Of a DNA stretch of 64,000 nucleotides, positions 41,522 through 54,765 are shown piece after piece. Origin of the DNA: Burkholderia arboris (GTDB lineage: Bacteria > Pseudomonadota > Gammaproteobacteria > Burkholderiales > Burkholderiaceae). Positions within the stretch are counted from its first letter, which is position 1. Every line of letters begins with the position of its first letter. The position numbers and the translations under genes were made by a program. Where the stretch lies: contig NZ_CABVPX010000011.1 in NCBI RefSeq assembly GCF_902499125.1, positions 124,001-188,000 of the forward strand, in the 5' to 3' direction. Under the pieces are notes generated by a model. The model saw only the letters and a program-made list of their open reading frames with translations. It searched no databases and was not told the origin of the DNA.

Positions 41522-42445
41522 TCATGGCACCTCCGCGCCGCGCGCCGCGTCCAGCAGCTCGAACCAGTGCTCGCGCCCGAGCGCGATGCGGGTCGCCGCA
41601 ACCGCTTCGCGCAGCGCCGCGATCCGGCTCGACCCGACGATCGGCAGCGGCCGGCACGGCAGCGCGAGCAGCCACGCGAACAGCACCGTCGTCGCGGGCA
41701 CGCCGAGCGCCTCGCCGATCCGCGCCGCGCGCTCGCGCACCCGCGTCGCGGCAGGCGACGCCTCCGTCAGCAGCCGTCCGCCCGCGAGCGGCGACCACAG
41801 CATCGGGGGACAGCGCCAGCGCTGCGCCTGGTCGAACGTGCCGTCGTCGAGCGGCGCGAGATGCAGTAGCGAGCATTCGACCTGGTTCGTCGCGAGCGAC
41901 ATGCCGTGCGCCGCCATGCGGTCCTGCAGCAACGCAGCCTGCGCCGGCGTAAAGTTCGATACCCCGAATGCCCTCACCTTGCCGTCACGCCGAAGCGCGG
42001 CGAAGGTCGCGGCGACTTCGTCGGCATCCATCAGCGGATCGGGACGATGCAGCAGCAACAGATCGAGCCGGTCGGTACGCAGCGCGCGCAGCGACTGCTC
42101 GACCGACGCGACGACATGCGCGGCGCGCGTGTCGTAGTGCTTGATGCCGTGCGCGGGCCGACGCGCGGACACGAGCCGGATCCCGCACTTCGTGATGATC
42201 TGCATCCGTTCGCGCAAGTGCGGCGCATCGGCCAGCACGTCGCCGAACAGGCCCTCGGCCATGTAGTCGCCATAGATGTCCGCATGGTCGAAGCTCGTCA
42301 CGCCGAGTTCCAGCGCCGCCTCGATCAGCTCACGTCGCGCGCGGACCGACAACGCCCAGTCACCGATCCGCCACATCCCGAACACGATGCGCGAGAACGG
42401 CGCGGCATCGGCCCCCATCGATATCGTCGTACAGCGTTCCGTCAT
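41522..42445 (-). CDS. Aldo/keto reductase
   Basis: NADPH-dependent AKR of 307 residues, YdhF-like group: FGMWRIGDWALS, tetrad residues Asp and Tyr in FDHADIYGDYMAEG, Lys in IITKCGIRL, His in LLLLHRPDPLMD, and GVSNFTPAQAALLQ, then IVGSSRIAALREAV for the cofactor phosphate. It starts five bases after the porin stop, so it belongs to the sugar operon. It may reduce a keto-sugar produced by ThuA/ThuB-like enzymes; this is inference. Weak SD. Confidence 0.88.
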   Translation of the reverse strand: MTERCTTISMGADAAPFSRIVFGMWRIGDWALSVRARRELIEAALELGVTSFDHADIYGDYMAEGLFGDVLADAPHLRERMQIITKCGIRLVSARRPAHGIKHYDTRAAHVVASVEQSLRALRTDRLDLLLLHRPDPLMDADEVAATFAALRRDGKVRAFGVSNFTPAQAALLQDRMAAHGMSLATNQVECSLLHLAPLDDGTFDQAQRWRCPPMLWSPLAGGRLLTEASPAATRVRERAARIGEALGVPATTVLFAWLLALPCRPLPIVGSSRIAALREAVAATRIALGREHWFELLDAARGAEVP

Positions 42446-42450
42446 CGCGC

Positions 42451-45162
<2,712 letters not shown>

Positions 45163-45166
<4 letters not shown>

Positions 45167-45972
45167 GCGAGGTCTCCGGCGGTCTGCTGGATACCGACGT
45201 GCGCGAATTGCCCGCTCTTCTCGCTGAGCGTCTCGAGCGGCGGCGAGTTCGGGCAGCGGTCGGCCAGGTTCACGCGCGGCGCGGCCCACTGCACCGCGTT
45301 CGCGATCACACGCTGCACGTTGCGGTCGTGATAGGTCGGGTAGGCTTCGTGCCCGGGGCGGAAATAGAAGATCCGGCCGTGACCGCGCTCCCAGCAGCAG
45401 CCCGAACGGAACACCTCGCCGCCCTCGAACCACGAGATGAACACGGTGCTGTCCGGCTGCGGGATGTCGAAACGCTCGCCGTACATTTCCTCGTGCTGCA
45501 GCTCGAAGTACTCGCCGAGCCCGGCCGCGATCGGATGCGACGGCTCGACGACCCACAGCCGTTCCTTCTCCGCCGCCTCGCGCCACTTCAGCGAGCAGTT
45601 CGTGCCGAGCAGGCGGCGGAAGATCTTCGAGAAGTGCCCGGAATGCAGCACGATCAGGCCCATCCCTTCGAGCACGCGGCGCTGCACGCGCTCGACGATC
45701 TCGTCGGAGACTTTCGCGTGCGCCTTGTGCCCCCACCAGATCAGCACGTCGCACGCGGCAAGCCGCGCTTCGCTGAGGCCGTGCTCGGGCTCGTCGAGCG
45801 TCGCGGTGCCGATCTCGAGCGGCAATGCACCGTGGCCGAGCGCCGGCGTCTCGGCAAGCGCGCTGGCGATCACCCGGTGCAGGCCGTCGGGATAGATCGC
45901 GCGCACACCCGCGTTCTCCCGTTCGTGCTCGAACTCGTTCCATACGATCACTGAAAGTTTTTTATTTAGCAT
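45163..45972 (-). CDS. thuA: ThuA-like trehalose utilisation protein
   Basis: Protein of 269 residues with the ThuA class I glutamine amidotransferase-like fold: [59 protein letters not shown] and [16 protein letters not shown]. It acts on keto-disaccharides with ThuB. The start codon lies in an AT-rich patch with AAGGAT as SD. A 10-bp palindrome TTGGCGCCAA occurs 21 bases upstream. Confidence 0.87.
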
Positions 45973-45992
45973 GACTATCCTTTATCGATGAT

Positions 45993-46002
45993 TTGGCGCC
46001 AA
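45993..46002. promoter_or_regulatory. Palindrome TTGGCGCCAA before thuA
   Basis: Perfect 10-bp palindrome in the 91-base gap between thuK and thuA, in a locally AT-rich setting. LacI-type regulators of sugar operons bind short palindromes with a central GCGC, so an internal operator is possible, but no LacI gene is present in the window. Confidence 0.3.
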
Positions 46003-46063
46003 TTCGACAGCGGCCATGCGCCCTGACCGCCTGAAACCTGTGGCCGGATGTGCCGCGCGCCGC

Positions 46064-47200
<1,137 letters not shown>

Positions 47201-47235
47201 GTTTTCCCTCTTGATCCTGTTCGGGCCGAAACGCG

Positions 47236-48066
47236 TCAACCCTTGACCGCACCGGCAGTCAGGCCGGAGACGATTTGCCGCTGAAACACCAGCACCAGCA
47301 GCACGAGCGGCACGGTGACGATGACCGACGCGGCCATGATGGTTCCCCACGGCAACTCGTAGCTGCTCGCGCCCGAGATCATCGTGATCGCGACGGGCAC
47401 CGTGCGCTGGCTCGATGAGATCATGAAGGTCAGCGCGAACAGGAACTCGTTCCAGGCCGACACGAACGCGAGCAGCGACGTCGCGGCCAGTGCCGGCCGC
47501 AGCAGCGGCATGAAGATCCGGAAGATCAGCGTGAACACGCCGACGCCGTCGACGAGCGCCGCCTCCTCCAGCTCGCGCGGCAACTCGCGCATGAACGTGA
47601 CGAGAATCCAGATCGTGAACGGCAGCGTGAAGATCAGGTCGGACAGTACGAGCGCGCCGAGGTGGTCGTACAGGCCGAGCGAGCGGACCAGCTCGAACAG
47701 GCCCGACAGGATCGCGACCTGCGGAAACATCGACACGCCGAGAATGCACATCATCAGCACGCCGCGCCCGCGGAACGACACGCGGCCGAGCGCATACGCG
47801 GCGAGCACCGACACGGCGAGCGACAGCGCGACCGCCCCGCCCGCGACGAGCGCCGAATTCAGCAGGTACGCGCCGAACGGCTGGTCGCGAAACAACTGGC
47901 GATAGTTGTCGAGCGACGGGCTCGCCGGGAACAGCGACGTGTCGAACAGCGCATCGCCATGCTTGATCGACGTACCGATCATGTAGACGAACGGGAACAG
48001 CGCGATCATCAGCACGAGCGCCGACAGCAGCCCGTGAATCGCGATATCGAGCGGATGCTTCTTCAC
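47236..48066 (-). CDS. thuG: Sugar ABC transporter permease (MalG/ThuG type)
   Basis: Six-helix permease of 276 residues with the MalG-type EAA loop ELEEAALVDGVGVFTLIFRIFMPLLRPA and the ending FQRQIVSGLTAGAVKG, characteristic of the CUT1 family. The start is GTG 48066, one base after the ThuF stop, so translation is coupled. Works as a heterodimer with the ThuF-like permease. Confidence 0.92.
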   Translation of the reverse strand: MKKHPLDIAIHGLLSALVLMIALFPFVYMIGTSIKHGDALFDTSLFPASPSLDNYRQLFRDQPFGAYLLNSALVAGGAVALSLAVSVLAAYALGRVSFRGRGVLMMCILGVSMFPQVAILSGLFELVRSLGLYDHLGALVLSDLIFTLPFTIWILVTFMRELPRELEEAALVDGVGVFTLIFRIFMPLLRPALAATSLLAFVSAWNEFLFALTFMISSSQRTVPVAITMISGASSYELPWGTIMAASVIVTVPLVLLVLVFQRQIVSGLTAGAVKG

Positions 48067-48067
48067 G

Positions 48068-49024
48068 TCAAGCCTCCTGCATCCGGCGGCGGCTGACCGC
48101 CATGTAGCCGATGGTGAACAGCACGATCGTGACGAACAGCAACATCGCCGACGCCGACCCGAACCCGACCTGCTGGAAATCGATCAGCTGTTCGCGCACA
48201 TAGATCGACATGCTTTTCGTGATCCGGCTGTTCGACGTCATCACATAGATCAGGTCGAACACGCGCAACGCGTCGAGCGAGCGGAAAATCATCGCGACCA
48301 GCACGCCCGGCAGGATCAGCGGCAGCGTCACCGAACGGAACACGCGCCAGCGCGGCACGCCGTCGACACGCGCAGCCTCGTAGCAATCGCGCGGCACGGT
48401 CTGCAGCGCGGCGAGCATCAGCAGCGCCATGAACGGTGTGGTCTTCCACACATCGACGAGCACGATGGTCGGGAAGACGAGGCGCGCATCGGCGGTAAAA
48501 GCGAGCGGCTCCTGGATCGCGCCGATCGACATCAGCATCGCATTGACGATCCCGAACTGGTCGTTGAGCATCCAGCTCCAGATCTTCGCCGACACGACGG
48601 TCGGGATCGCCCACGGCACGAGCACGGCCGCGCGCAGCAGCGTCCGCAGCCGCGACGGCACGTCCAGCAGCAGCGCGACGCCGAGGCCGGTGGCCGTCTC
48701 GAGCACGACCGACACGACGGCGAACAGCACGGTATTGCCGACGGCCTGCCACCACGCCGGGTCGCGCAGCACGCCCGCTGCGCCGAGATAGTTGTCGAGG
48801 CCGACGAAATGACGCTGCGACAGGTCGGACAGTTGCGCGTCGGTCAGGCTGAACCACGCCGTGCGCAGCAACGGCCAGCCGGCAATGGCCGCCAGCGTGA
48901 GCAACGCGGGCGCCACCAGCAGCCACGCCTGGCGCCGGCGTGCGCGGGCAAGCCCGGCCCGGGCCCGCACGGGTGCCTGCACGAATGCAGGAGTGCTACT
49001 CATTTCGATGCTTCCGGTTCTCAT
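48068..49024 (-). CDS. thuF: Sugar ABC transporter permease (MalF/ThuF type)
   Basis: Permease of 318 residues, six helices, CUT1 type: AWLLVAPALLTLAAIAGWPLLRTAWFSLTD at the first helix and EAA loop DCYEAARVDGVPRWRVFRSVTLPLILPG. ATG 49024 has AGGAGAC at ideal spacing; ATG 49003 is also possible with GGAAGC. It is the second gene of the operon, 68 bases after the binding protein. Confidence 0.92.
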   Translation of the reverse strand: MRTGSIEMSSTPAFVQAPVRARAGLARARRRQAWLLVAPALLTLAAIAGWPLLRTAWFSLTDAQLSDLSQRHFVGLDNYLGAAGVLRDPAWWQAVGNTVLFAVVSVVLETATGLGVALLLDVPSRLRTLLRAAVLVPWAIPTVVSAKIWSWMLNDQFGIVNAMLMSIGAIQEPLAFTADARLVFPTIVLVDVWKTTPFMALLMLAALQTVPRDCYEAARVDGVPRWRVFRSVTLPLILPGVLVAMIFRSLDALRVFDLIYVMTSNSRITKSMSIYVREQLIDFQQVGFGSASAMLLFVTIVLFTIGYMAVSRRRMQEA

Positions 49025-49092
49025 TCGATGTCTCCTGTCAGGCCGGCGCCCTGCGGAAGCCGGCCCGATCGATCAATCGCGCGCCGCGGCGC

Positions 49093-50370
49093 TCAGTGCC
49101 AGCTGCCGCCCGGCGCGAGCCGGTTGAGCGTGGCGGCGAGCCGCGCGAGCGCGCCCGCCGCGGTGTCGCTACCGGCGAGCACGTCGTGCGCGGCATTCCA
49201 GAACTGGTTGCTGACCTGGTTGTACTTCGCGCCGGTCACGGTCGACGGCCGCGCGACCGCCGTGCTGAAGGTCGGCAGCAGATCGGCCATGAACGGGTTG
49301 GCCTGCAGGATGTCCTTGTCCCGGTAGAGCGCCGGCATCGTCGGGTTGTACGACCCCTGGATCGCCCGCAGCTTCTGCACGTCCGCGCTCGCCATGTACA
49401 TCACGAGATCGGCGGCCAGTTTCGGGTTCGGCGAGTAGCGCGACACGGCGAGCTGCCATCCGCCCAGCGCGGCGGCCGGGCGGCCGTCGGCGCCGCCCTT
49501 CGGCAGCGGCGCGATGCCGACCTTGCCCTTGATAGGGCTGCCCGCGCGATTCGCGATCGCCCATGCGTACGGCCAGTTGCGCATGAACACCGCGTTGCCG
49601 GCCTGGAACACGCCGCGGGCTTCCTCCTCGCCGTAGTTCAGCACGGCCTTCGGGCTGATCGTGCCGACCCATTTCGCCGACTGCTCGAGCGCCTTGATCG
49701 CACCCGGGTTGTCGATCGTCACGCGGCCCTTGTCGTCGACCACCGTGCCGCCGTTGTAGCTGCTGACCCATTCGAGCGCATCGCAGGTCAGCCCTTCGTA
49801 TGCGCGCCCTTGCCACACGTAGCCCCAGACCTTCTCGTTGCCGGCGGCGCGCTCGCCCGACTGGATCTTGCGCGCGGTGGCATCGAGTTCCTCCCACGTG
49901 GCGGGCACTTTCACGCGGTACTTGTCGAGCAGGTCCTTGCGGTAGTAAAGCAGCCCCGTATCGATGAACCACGGCATCGCGACCAGCTTGCCGTTCACCG
50001 TATCGTTCGCGACGATGCTCGGGAACGACTGGCTTTCCAGCCCCTTGCTGTACGGCTTCAGGTCGATCAGGTGGTTCGCTAGGATGCCCGGCCAGACCGT
50101 GTCGATCTGCATCACGTCGATCTTGTCGGAGCCGCCGCCGAGCAGTTGCTGATAGAGCGCCAGCGTTTCGCTCGAGTTATTGGGCATGCTGATGAACTCG
50201 ACCTCGTTGCCGGTCTTCTCGGCCCACCGCTTCGCCGAGACCTGGCAAATGTCCTGGTCGACGCCGGCTGCGCCGCATGCGATCCGCAGCGTCGCCGCAC
50301 CGGCACTGGCGGCCGTGGCGGCCGTCATCGCGAGCGCCATCGTCAGCAAACCTGCCTTGAGCTTCATCAT
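49093..50370 (-). CDS. thuE: Sugar ABC transporter substrate-binding protein (ThuE type)
   Basis: Periplasmic binding protein of 425 residues, cluster of extracellular solute-binding family 1. Signal peptide KLKAGLLTMALAMTAATAASAGA, then ATLRIACGAAGVDQD, DVMQIDTVWPGILANHLIDL, MPWFIDTGLLYYRKDLLDKYG-like segment and AVFMRNWPYAWAI, as in trehalose/maltose-binding proteins. Two cysteines (IACG, DICQ) may form a disulfide. First gene of the sugar operon; GGAG precedes the tandem ATG ATG at 50370. Confidence 0.92.
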   Translation of the reverse strand: MMKLKAGLLTMALAMTAATAASAGAATLRIACGAAGVDQDICQVSAKRWAEKTGNEVEFISMPNNSSETLALYQQLLGGGSDKIDVMQIDTVWPGILANHLIDLKPYSKGLESQSFPSIVANDTVNGKLVAMPWFIDTGLLYYRKDLLDKYRVKVPATWEELDATARKIQSGERAAGNEKVWGYVWQGRAYEGLTCDALEWVSSYNGGTVVDDKGRVTIDNPGAIKALEQSAKWVGTISPKAVLNYGEEEARGVFQAGNAVFMRNWPYAWAIANRAGSPIKGKVGIAPLPKGGADGRPAAALGGWQLAVSRYSPNPKLAADLVMYMASADVQKLRAIQGSYNPTMPALYRDKDILQANPFMADLLPTFSTAVARPSTVTGAKYNQVSNQFWNAAHDVLAGSDTAAGALARLAATLNRLAPGGSWH

Positions 50371-50388
50371 TCGGTGTCTCCAGTTTTT

Positions 50389-50482
50389 TTCGAATCGTTC
50401 GAATCGTGCGCCGCGGTGTCGCAAGCGCGTCGCCGGGTGCCGTGGGTCTATGAGACTCCAGTCCGGTTAATCGAAAATTTCG
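50389..50482. promoter_or_regulatory. Upstream region of the sugar operon with direct repeat and CGAAA palindrome
   Basis: Tandem TTCGAATCG (50389-50397 and 50398-50406) lies 19 bases before the thuE start, and CGAAA-A-TTTCG (50472-50482) lies about 100 bases upstream. An OmpR-type regulator often binds tandem direct repeats. The palindrome recurs in the promoter of the adjacent two-component operon (54099-54110). No clear -35/-10 pair is visible. Confidence 0.45.
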
Positions 50483-50527
50483 GAAACGCGCCGCGCCATT
50501 AACAATCGAAACAATCGCCGTCGCGCG

Positions 50528-53131
50528 TCAGCCCAGCAGCGCGGCGAGCGCCGCCAGATCGAACGGCTTCGGCACGAACGGCAGGTCGGCGCGCCAGTCG
50601 GGATGGGTCTGATGAATCTCGGGCGGCAGGCCCGAGGTGAGGGCGACGCGCTGCGCCGGCCAGCGCTCGGCGAGCCGCGCCGCGAACGCGATGCCGCTGC
50701 CGCCCGCGCCGAGCGAGATGTCCGACAGCACGAGCGTGACGGGGCCGTGCTCGGCCAGCCAGCGCAATGCCGCGTCGCCGGTCGCCACTGCGTCGGCCCG
50801 CGCGCCGAGCGCCGCGAACTGGCTGAGCGCCGTGTCGCGCACCTCCGGATCGTCGTCGACCACGAGCACACGGGCACCGGCCTGCCCGGTAACGGGCGCG
50901 GCCACCGTGACGGCCGGCGCGGCGCGCCGTTCGGGCGGCGCGCTCTCGGGCAGCCACAGCTCGACGCGCGTGCCCTGGCCGACCTCGCTGTGGATGCGCA
51001 GATCGCCGCCGCTCTGGCGCACGAAGCCGTAGACGCTGCTGAGCCCGAGCCCACTCCCCTCGCCGGCCGCCTTGGTCGTGAAAAACGGCTCGATTACCTT
51101 GTCGAGCAGCACCGGGGCGATCCCGCAACCCGTGTCGGTGACGCTCAGCACGATCGCGTGCGGCGCGGACGCACCGTCGGACGCCGGTGCGCGGCGCGCG
51201 GCCAGTGCCAGCGTCCCGCCGACCGGCATCGCGGCGGCGCTGTTGAGCGCCAGGTTGAGGACGGCGTTCTCGAGCTGGCCGCGGTCGACGTTCACCCACA
51301 TCGCGTCGGTGGCCGGCTCCAGCACGACGGCCACCCGCTGGCCCGCCGAGTATTCGACGAGATCGAGCATCTCCGCGAGCATCGCCCTGACCGACACGCG
51401 TTCGGCCTGCAGCGGCTGGCGCCGCGCGAACGCGAGCAGCCGCCGCGTGAGCCGCGACGCGCGTTCGGCCGCGCGGCGCGCCCGCTCGGCCATCGTCTGC
51501 GCATCCTGCTGGCCGTCGAGCCGCGGCAGCAGCAGTTCGAGGTTGCCGAGTATCGCGACCAGGAAGTTGTTGAAATCGTGCGCGACGCCGCCCGTCAACT
51601 GGCCGAGCACGTCCATCTTCTGCGCCTGACGCAACTCGGCCTCGACCGCACGCCGGCTCGTCAGGTCGCGGCAGACCGCCACCCAGCCGCCGTCCGGAAG
51701 CGGCTGGCAGTGGAATTCGAGGGTCCGCTGGTCGCGCAGGTGCAGTTCGGCCGACGCGGCGATGCGCGCGCCGTCGGATGTGCGGGTCGCGGTCTCGCGC
51801 GACACCTGGCGCCAGCGCGCGGGCTGATGCATGGCCTGCCGCAGCATCGCGAGCGACAGGCCCGCGTACAGCGTGCCCGGGTCGATCCCGAGCAGCGTCG
51901 CGAAGGTCGGATTCCACGCGATCAGGCTGCCGTGCGTGTCGTGAACCGACACCCCGTCGTTCATCGAGTTGAGCACCGACTCCTGCAGGCGGCGCTGCGA
52001 CTCGAGCCCGTGGGTCAGTTGCTCCTTCTCGATCAGGTTGGTGCGGAACACCTCGAACGCGCGCGCCAGCTCGCCGATCTCGTCCGGCCGGTGCGTCGAC
52101 GGCATCCGGTCGGACGTGATCCCTTTCGCGAGTCGCGCCATCACGCGCGTCATCGCCTGCAGCTTGTGCAGGATGCGGCTCGCATACGCGACGCCGAGCA
52201 ACGCCACCACGACGCCCGCGACGGCCAGCAGCAACAGGCCCGACTGGCTGGAGACCGCGACCTTGCGCACCTTGTCGCTGCGCTCGCTGGCGATCTGCCG
52301 CAAGCGCTCGACGTAGCGCGCCGACTTGCCGCTCAGGTGATCCGCGTGGCCGCGCAGGAGCGTGACGAGATAACCCGTCTGCGCTTCGCTCGACAGAAAC
52401 TCGCGGCGCACCGCGAACACGCTGCGCGCGCCGCCGTCGAGTTGCTGCAGCGCCTCGGCAAGCACCGGCTGGCGGCGGTCTTCGGCGCGTTCGCGCACGC
52501 GCAGCCACAGTGCCTCGTTGTCGCTTTCCGCGCTGCCGAGCTCCGCCGCGTTGGCCGCCTGCAGCGCACCGGCCGTACGGGCCCAGATCTCGAGCAGCGT
52601 CGGCGCCTGCTGCGCGATCACGCTCTTGTCGCGCGCGATGCCGTCGCCGATGCGGTCGTTCGCGAGGCGCAGGGCGCTCAACTCCTCCTTGAGCTGTCGC
52701 TGCCGGCCCGACACGATCAGCAGCCGGGCGAGATCCTGGTCGATCGCGTCGAGATCGTCGATCACCGCGAGCTGCTCGCCCGCCTTCGCGGCGGGGCCCG
52801 GCTGTTTGCCGAAGCCCGGCGACAGCCGCCGGATATCGCCGAGCAGGCCGCGCATCAGCTCGGTGTCGTTGTGCAGCAGGTCCGGCGAATCGGTCAGCAT
52901 CATGCTCGGCGCGACCGCGGCGAGTTGTGCGACCTTGTCCGACAGCTCGAGCGCGCGGGCGATCTCGGGCACGACGTTCGCCTCGTATTCGTCGAGCGCG
53001 TTCTGGTTCGCGCGCATGCCGAGCACGCCGACCACCACGACCGCGAGCGTGATGCCGAACAGCAGCAGAAACGTCGCGGTCAGCTTGGCCCGGACACTCC
53101 AGGGCGGCAACATCCTCACCGTCGTGCGCAT
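50528..53131 (-). CDS. Hybrid sensor histidine kinase
   Basis: Membrane kinase of 867 residues. Transmembrane helices near 17-39 and 296-318 enclose a long periplasmic helical sensor domain; then HAMP (to about 374), PAS (about 375-490), a HisKA region with phospho-His518 in GGVAHDFNNF, the catalytic domain with DTGCGIAP and GEGSGLGLSSVYGF, and a C-terminal receiver domain from about 740 with Asp cluster VVDDDPEV, phospho-Asp in LVLSDISLG and Lys in VPKPFD. It starts four bases after the response regulator. The signal is unknown; the neighbouring sugar operon suggests a periplasmic sugar cue. Confidence 0.9.
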   Translation of the reverse strand: MRTTVRMLPPWSVRAKLTATFLLLFGITLAVVVVGVLGMRANQNALDEYEANVVPEIARALELSDKVAQLAAVAPSMMLTDSPDLLHNDTELMRGLLGDIRRLSPGFGKQPGPAAKAGEQLAVIDDLDAIDQDLARLLIVSGRQRQLKEELSALRLANDRIGDGIARDKSVIAQQAPTLLEIWARTAGALQAANAAELGSAESDNEALWLRVRERAEDRRQPVLAEALQQLDGGARSVFAVRREFLSSEAQTGYLVTLLRGHADHLSGKSARYVERLRQIASERSDKVRKVAVSSQSGLLLLAVAGVVVALLGVAYASRILHKLQAMTRVMARLAKGITSDRMPSTHRPDEIGELARAFEVFRTNLIEKEQLTHGLESQRRLQESVLNSMNDGVSVHDTHGSLIAWNPTFATLLGIDPGTLYAGLSLAMLRQAMHQPARWRQVSRETATRTSDGARIAASAELHLRDQRTLEFHCQPLPDGGWVAVCRDLTSRRAVEAELRQAQKMDVLGQLTGGVAHDFNNFLVAILGNLELLLPRLDGQQDAQTMAERARRAAERASRLTRRLLAFARRQPLQAERVSVRAMLAEMLDLVEYSAGQRVAVVLEPATDAMWVNVDRGQLENAVLNLALNSAAAMPVGGTLALAARRAPASDGASAPHAIVLSVTDTGCGIAPVLLDKVIEPFFTTKAAGEGSGLGLSSVYGFVRQSGGDLRIHSEVGQGTRVELWLPESAPPERRAAPAVTVAAPVTGQAGARVLVVDDDPEVRDTALSQFAALGARADAVATGDAALRWLAEHGPVTLVLSDISLGAGGSGIAFAARLAERWPAQRVALTSGLPPEIHQTHPDWRADLPFVPKPFDLAALAALLG

Positions 53132-53135
53132 CGCA

Positions 53136-53858
53136 TCACACGCGCACGACGGGCACCGCGAACACGTAGCCGATGCCACGCTGCGTGCGGATATAGGTGG
53201 GCTGCTCGGGGTTCGGCTCGATCTTGCGGCGCAGGCGCAGGATCAGCACGTCGATCGTCCGGTCGTACACGTCGATGCCGAAGCCGCGCGTATGTTCGAG
53301 CAACTGGTCGCGCGACCAGACTCGCGACGGCTGCTGCACCATCGCCGCGAGCAGCTCGAATTCGCCCTGCGTCAGCGCGCACGGGCCGCCGTTGTGCGTC
53401 AGCGTGCGCGCGGCCAGGTCCAGCGTCCAGCCGTCGAAGCAGTAGCGCGGGCCGCCGCCGTTCGACGCGGGGCGCGGCATCGACAGCTCGATCGTGCGCC
53501 GCAGCTGGGCGCGCACCCGCGCGATCAGTTCGCGCCCGGAGAACGGTTTCGTGACGAAATCGTCGGCCGCGGTCTCGAGGCCGAGCACCCGATCCGTCTC
53601 GTCGCCCAGGCCGCTGATCATGATGATCGATACGTCGGACCGGCGCCGCAGCTCGCGGGCGACCGTCAGGCCGTCCTCGCCGCGCAGCTTCAGGTCGAGA
53701 ATCACGAGCGCGTGCGGCGCGGCCGCGAGCTGCTGCTGCATCCGGGCCGCGCTGTCGACGGCCGACACGTCGAACCCGGCCTCTTCCAGCACGCTCTTCA
53801 GCCAGACGCGCACTTCCGGATCGTCGTCCAGCACCAGGATCCGATGTTTTTCTGACAT
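53136..53858 (-). CDS. OmpR-family response regulator
   Basis: Response regulator of 240 residues: receiver domain with acidic pocket DDD near residue 11, phospho-Asp55 in LVILDLKLRGEDG, Lys in DDFVTKPFSG, and a winged-helix DNA-binding domain with ALTQGEFELLAAMVQQPSRVWSRDQLLEHTRG and YIRTQRGIGYVFA. It is co-transcribed with the hybrid kinase. ATG 53858 follows GGAGGAGAA. It likely regulates its own promoter and perhaps the sugar operon, based on a shared palindrome. Confidence 0.92.
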   Translation of the reverse strand: MSEKHRILVLDDDPEVRVWLKSVLEEAGFDVSAVDSAARMQQQLAAAPHALVILDLKLRGEDGLTVARELRRRSDVSIIMISGLGDETDRVLGLETAADDFVTKPFSGRELIARVRAQLRRTIELSMPRPASNGGGPRYCFDGWTLDLAARTLTHNGGPCALTQGEFELLAAMVQQPSRVWSRDQLLEHTRGFGIDVYDRTIDVLILRLRRKIEPNPEQPTYIRTQRGIGYVFAVPVVRV

Positions 53859-54088
53859 GGGTGTTCTCCTCCAAGCCGGTCGCGCGCGCCGATTCGGTCG
53901 GCCGCGCGGTGCAAGCTGGCATTTCTGTCGGTATGTGGCCGGACCGCGGCGGGATGACGCAGTCGGGCCGGAAGCGAATGGTGGCCGATCCGGGCCGATC
54001 CTGGCAAGTTCCCGTGAACGCGCATCGGCATGAGGATGGGCGGGGCGCCGCGCGCGCCTTCGCGCGGCACAATCAGGACGCGCGCGGG

Positions 54089-54116
54089 ATTCTAACGTCG
54101 AAAAATTTCGATGCAA
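54089..54116 (-). promoter_or_regulatory. Promoter of the two-component operon with spacer palindrome
   Basis: Reading leftward: TTGCAT (54116-54111), 16-base spacer, TAGAAT (54094-54089). The spacer contains TCGAAA-AA-TTTCGA (54098-54111), a palindrome overlapping the -35 box. The predicted transcript has a leader of about 220 bases before the response regulator start. Confidence 0.6.
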
Positions 54117-54682
54117 CCGCGCCGCGATCGGTGAATACCCTGCCCGAATTGCGGCCCGGACGGACGAGCCGACGGTACGGAATGCCCCGCCGTTGCACCG
54201 GGTGCGCGGGCCGTACTGCGACCCGTGCCCGAACCCGATCGGGCCACCGGCACGTCACGCACGCCCGACGCATGCATCGATCCACGACGATTTCGCCAAT
54301 CGATCTGCATGACGAACGAATTCGACGTCTCGTTGCCGATGCCCCGATCACGATCGCCCGCGCCGTGTGCAACGTCACGGTGCCGCGCACCGCGATCGCG
54401 GCCATCCGGTTTCCGTTGCAGCGACGATCGTTCTGCATCGCCGTCGCTGCCGGCCGCCCCGAAATAGATTCACACGCGAAATACCTTCGCAGCCCGCCAA
54501 GTCACGCCCGTCCCGCGCCAAATCCGCCCGAAACCGGCTTCCCGCCTTGCACGCAGGTCGTGCACCGATGCATTCGCGTGTAACCGGCTTTCCCGCCGCC
54601 GCGTGATCGCCGACGGCGCGATCGGGTGACCCACTCAACACATCCGTCGAGTTTGTGCGCGCAACAATGGCGATGCCTCGCC

Positions 54683-54725
54683 CCCGGCGCCCTGCGGGCA
54701 CCCCGATTCCCCGCAGGGCACCGGG
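54683..54725 (+). other. Stem-loop in the rpfF leader
   Basis: CCCGGCGCCCTGCGGG (54683-54698) pairs with CCCGCAGGGCACCGGG (54710-54725) with a single mismatch and an 11-base loop; it ends 40 bases before the rpfF ATG. The downstream bases are not U-rich, so it is more likely a leader structure or Rho-linked attenuator than a simple terminator. Confidence 0.6.
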
Positions 54726-54765
54726 CGCGGCGGTCTTCAAAAACCACATCTCACGAGGACATACC

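Larger units (their letters stand above)
53859..54765. other. 907-base region without a convincing gene
   Basis: This gap separates the divergent two-component operon and rpfF. Open frames in it have poor codon use and no SD. It contains the two-component promoter (54089-54116), a GCCGCGCG/CGCGCGGC hairpin (54047-54054 and 54061-54068) in that operon's long leader, an AT-richer middle part (54100-54500), and the rpfF leader hairpin (54683-54725). A small RNA cannot be excluded. Confidence 0.45.

Noticed and set aside
50603-53554. 983-codon rightward open frame opposite the hybrid kinase
   Set aside because: Antisense shadow of a gene with clear HAMP, PAS, HisKA and receiver motifs.
54073-54438. 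Leftward 121-codon frame in the gap before rpfF
   Set aside because: Overlaps a good promoter for the two-component operon, has Arg/Cys-rich product and no ribosome site.
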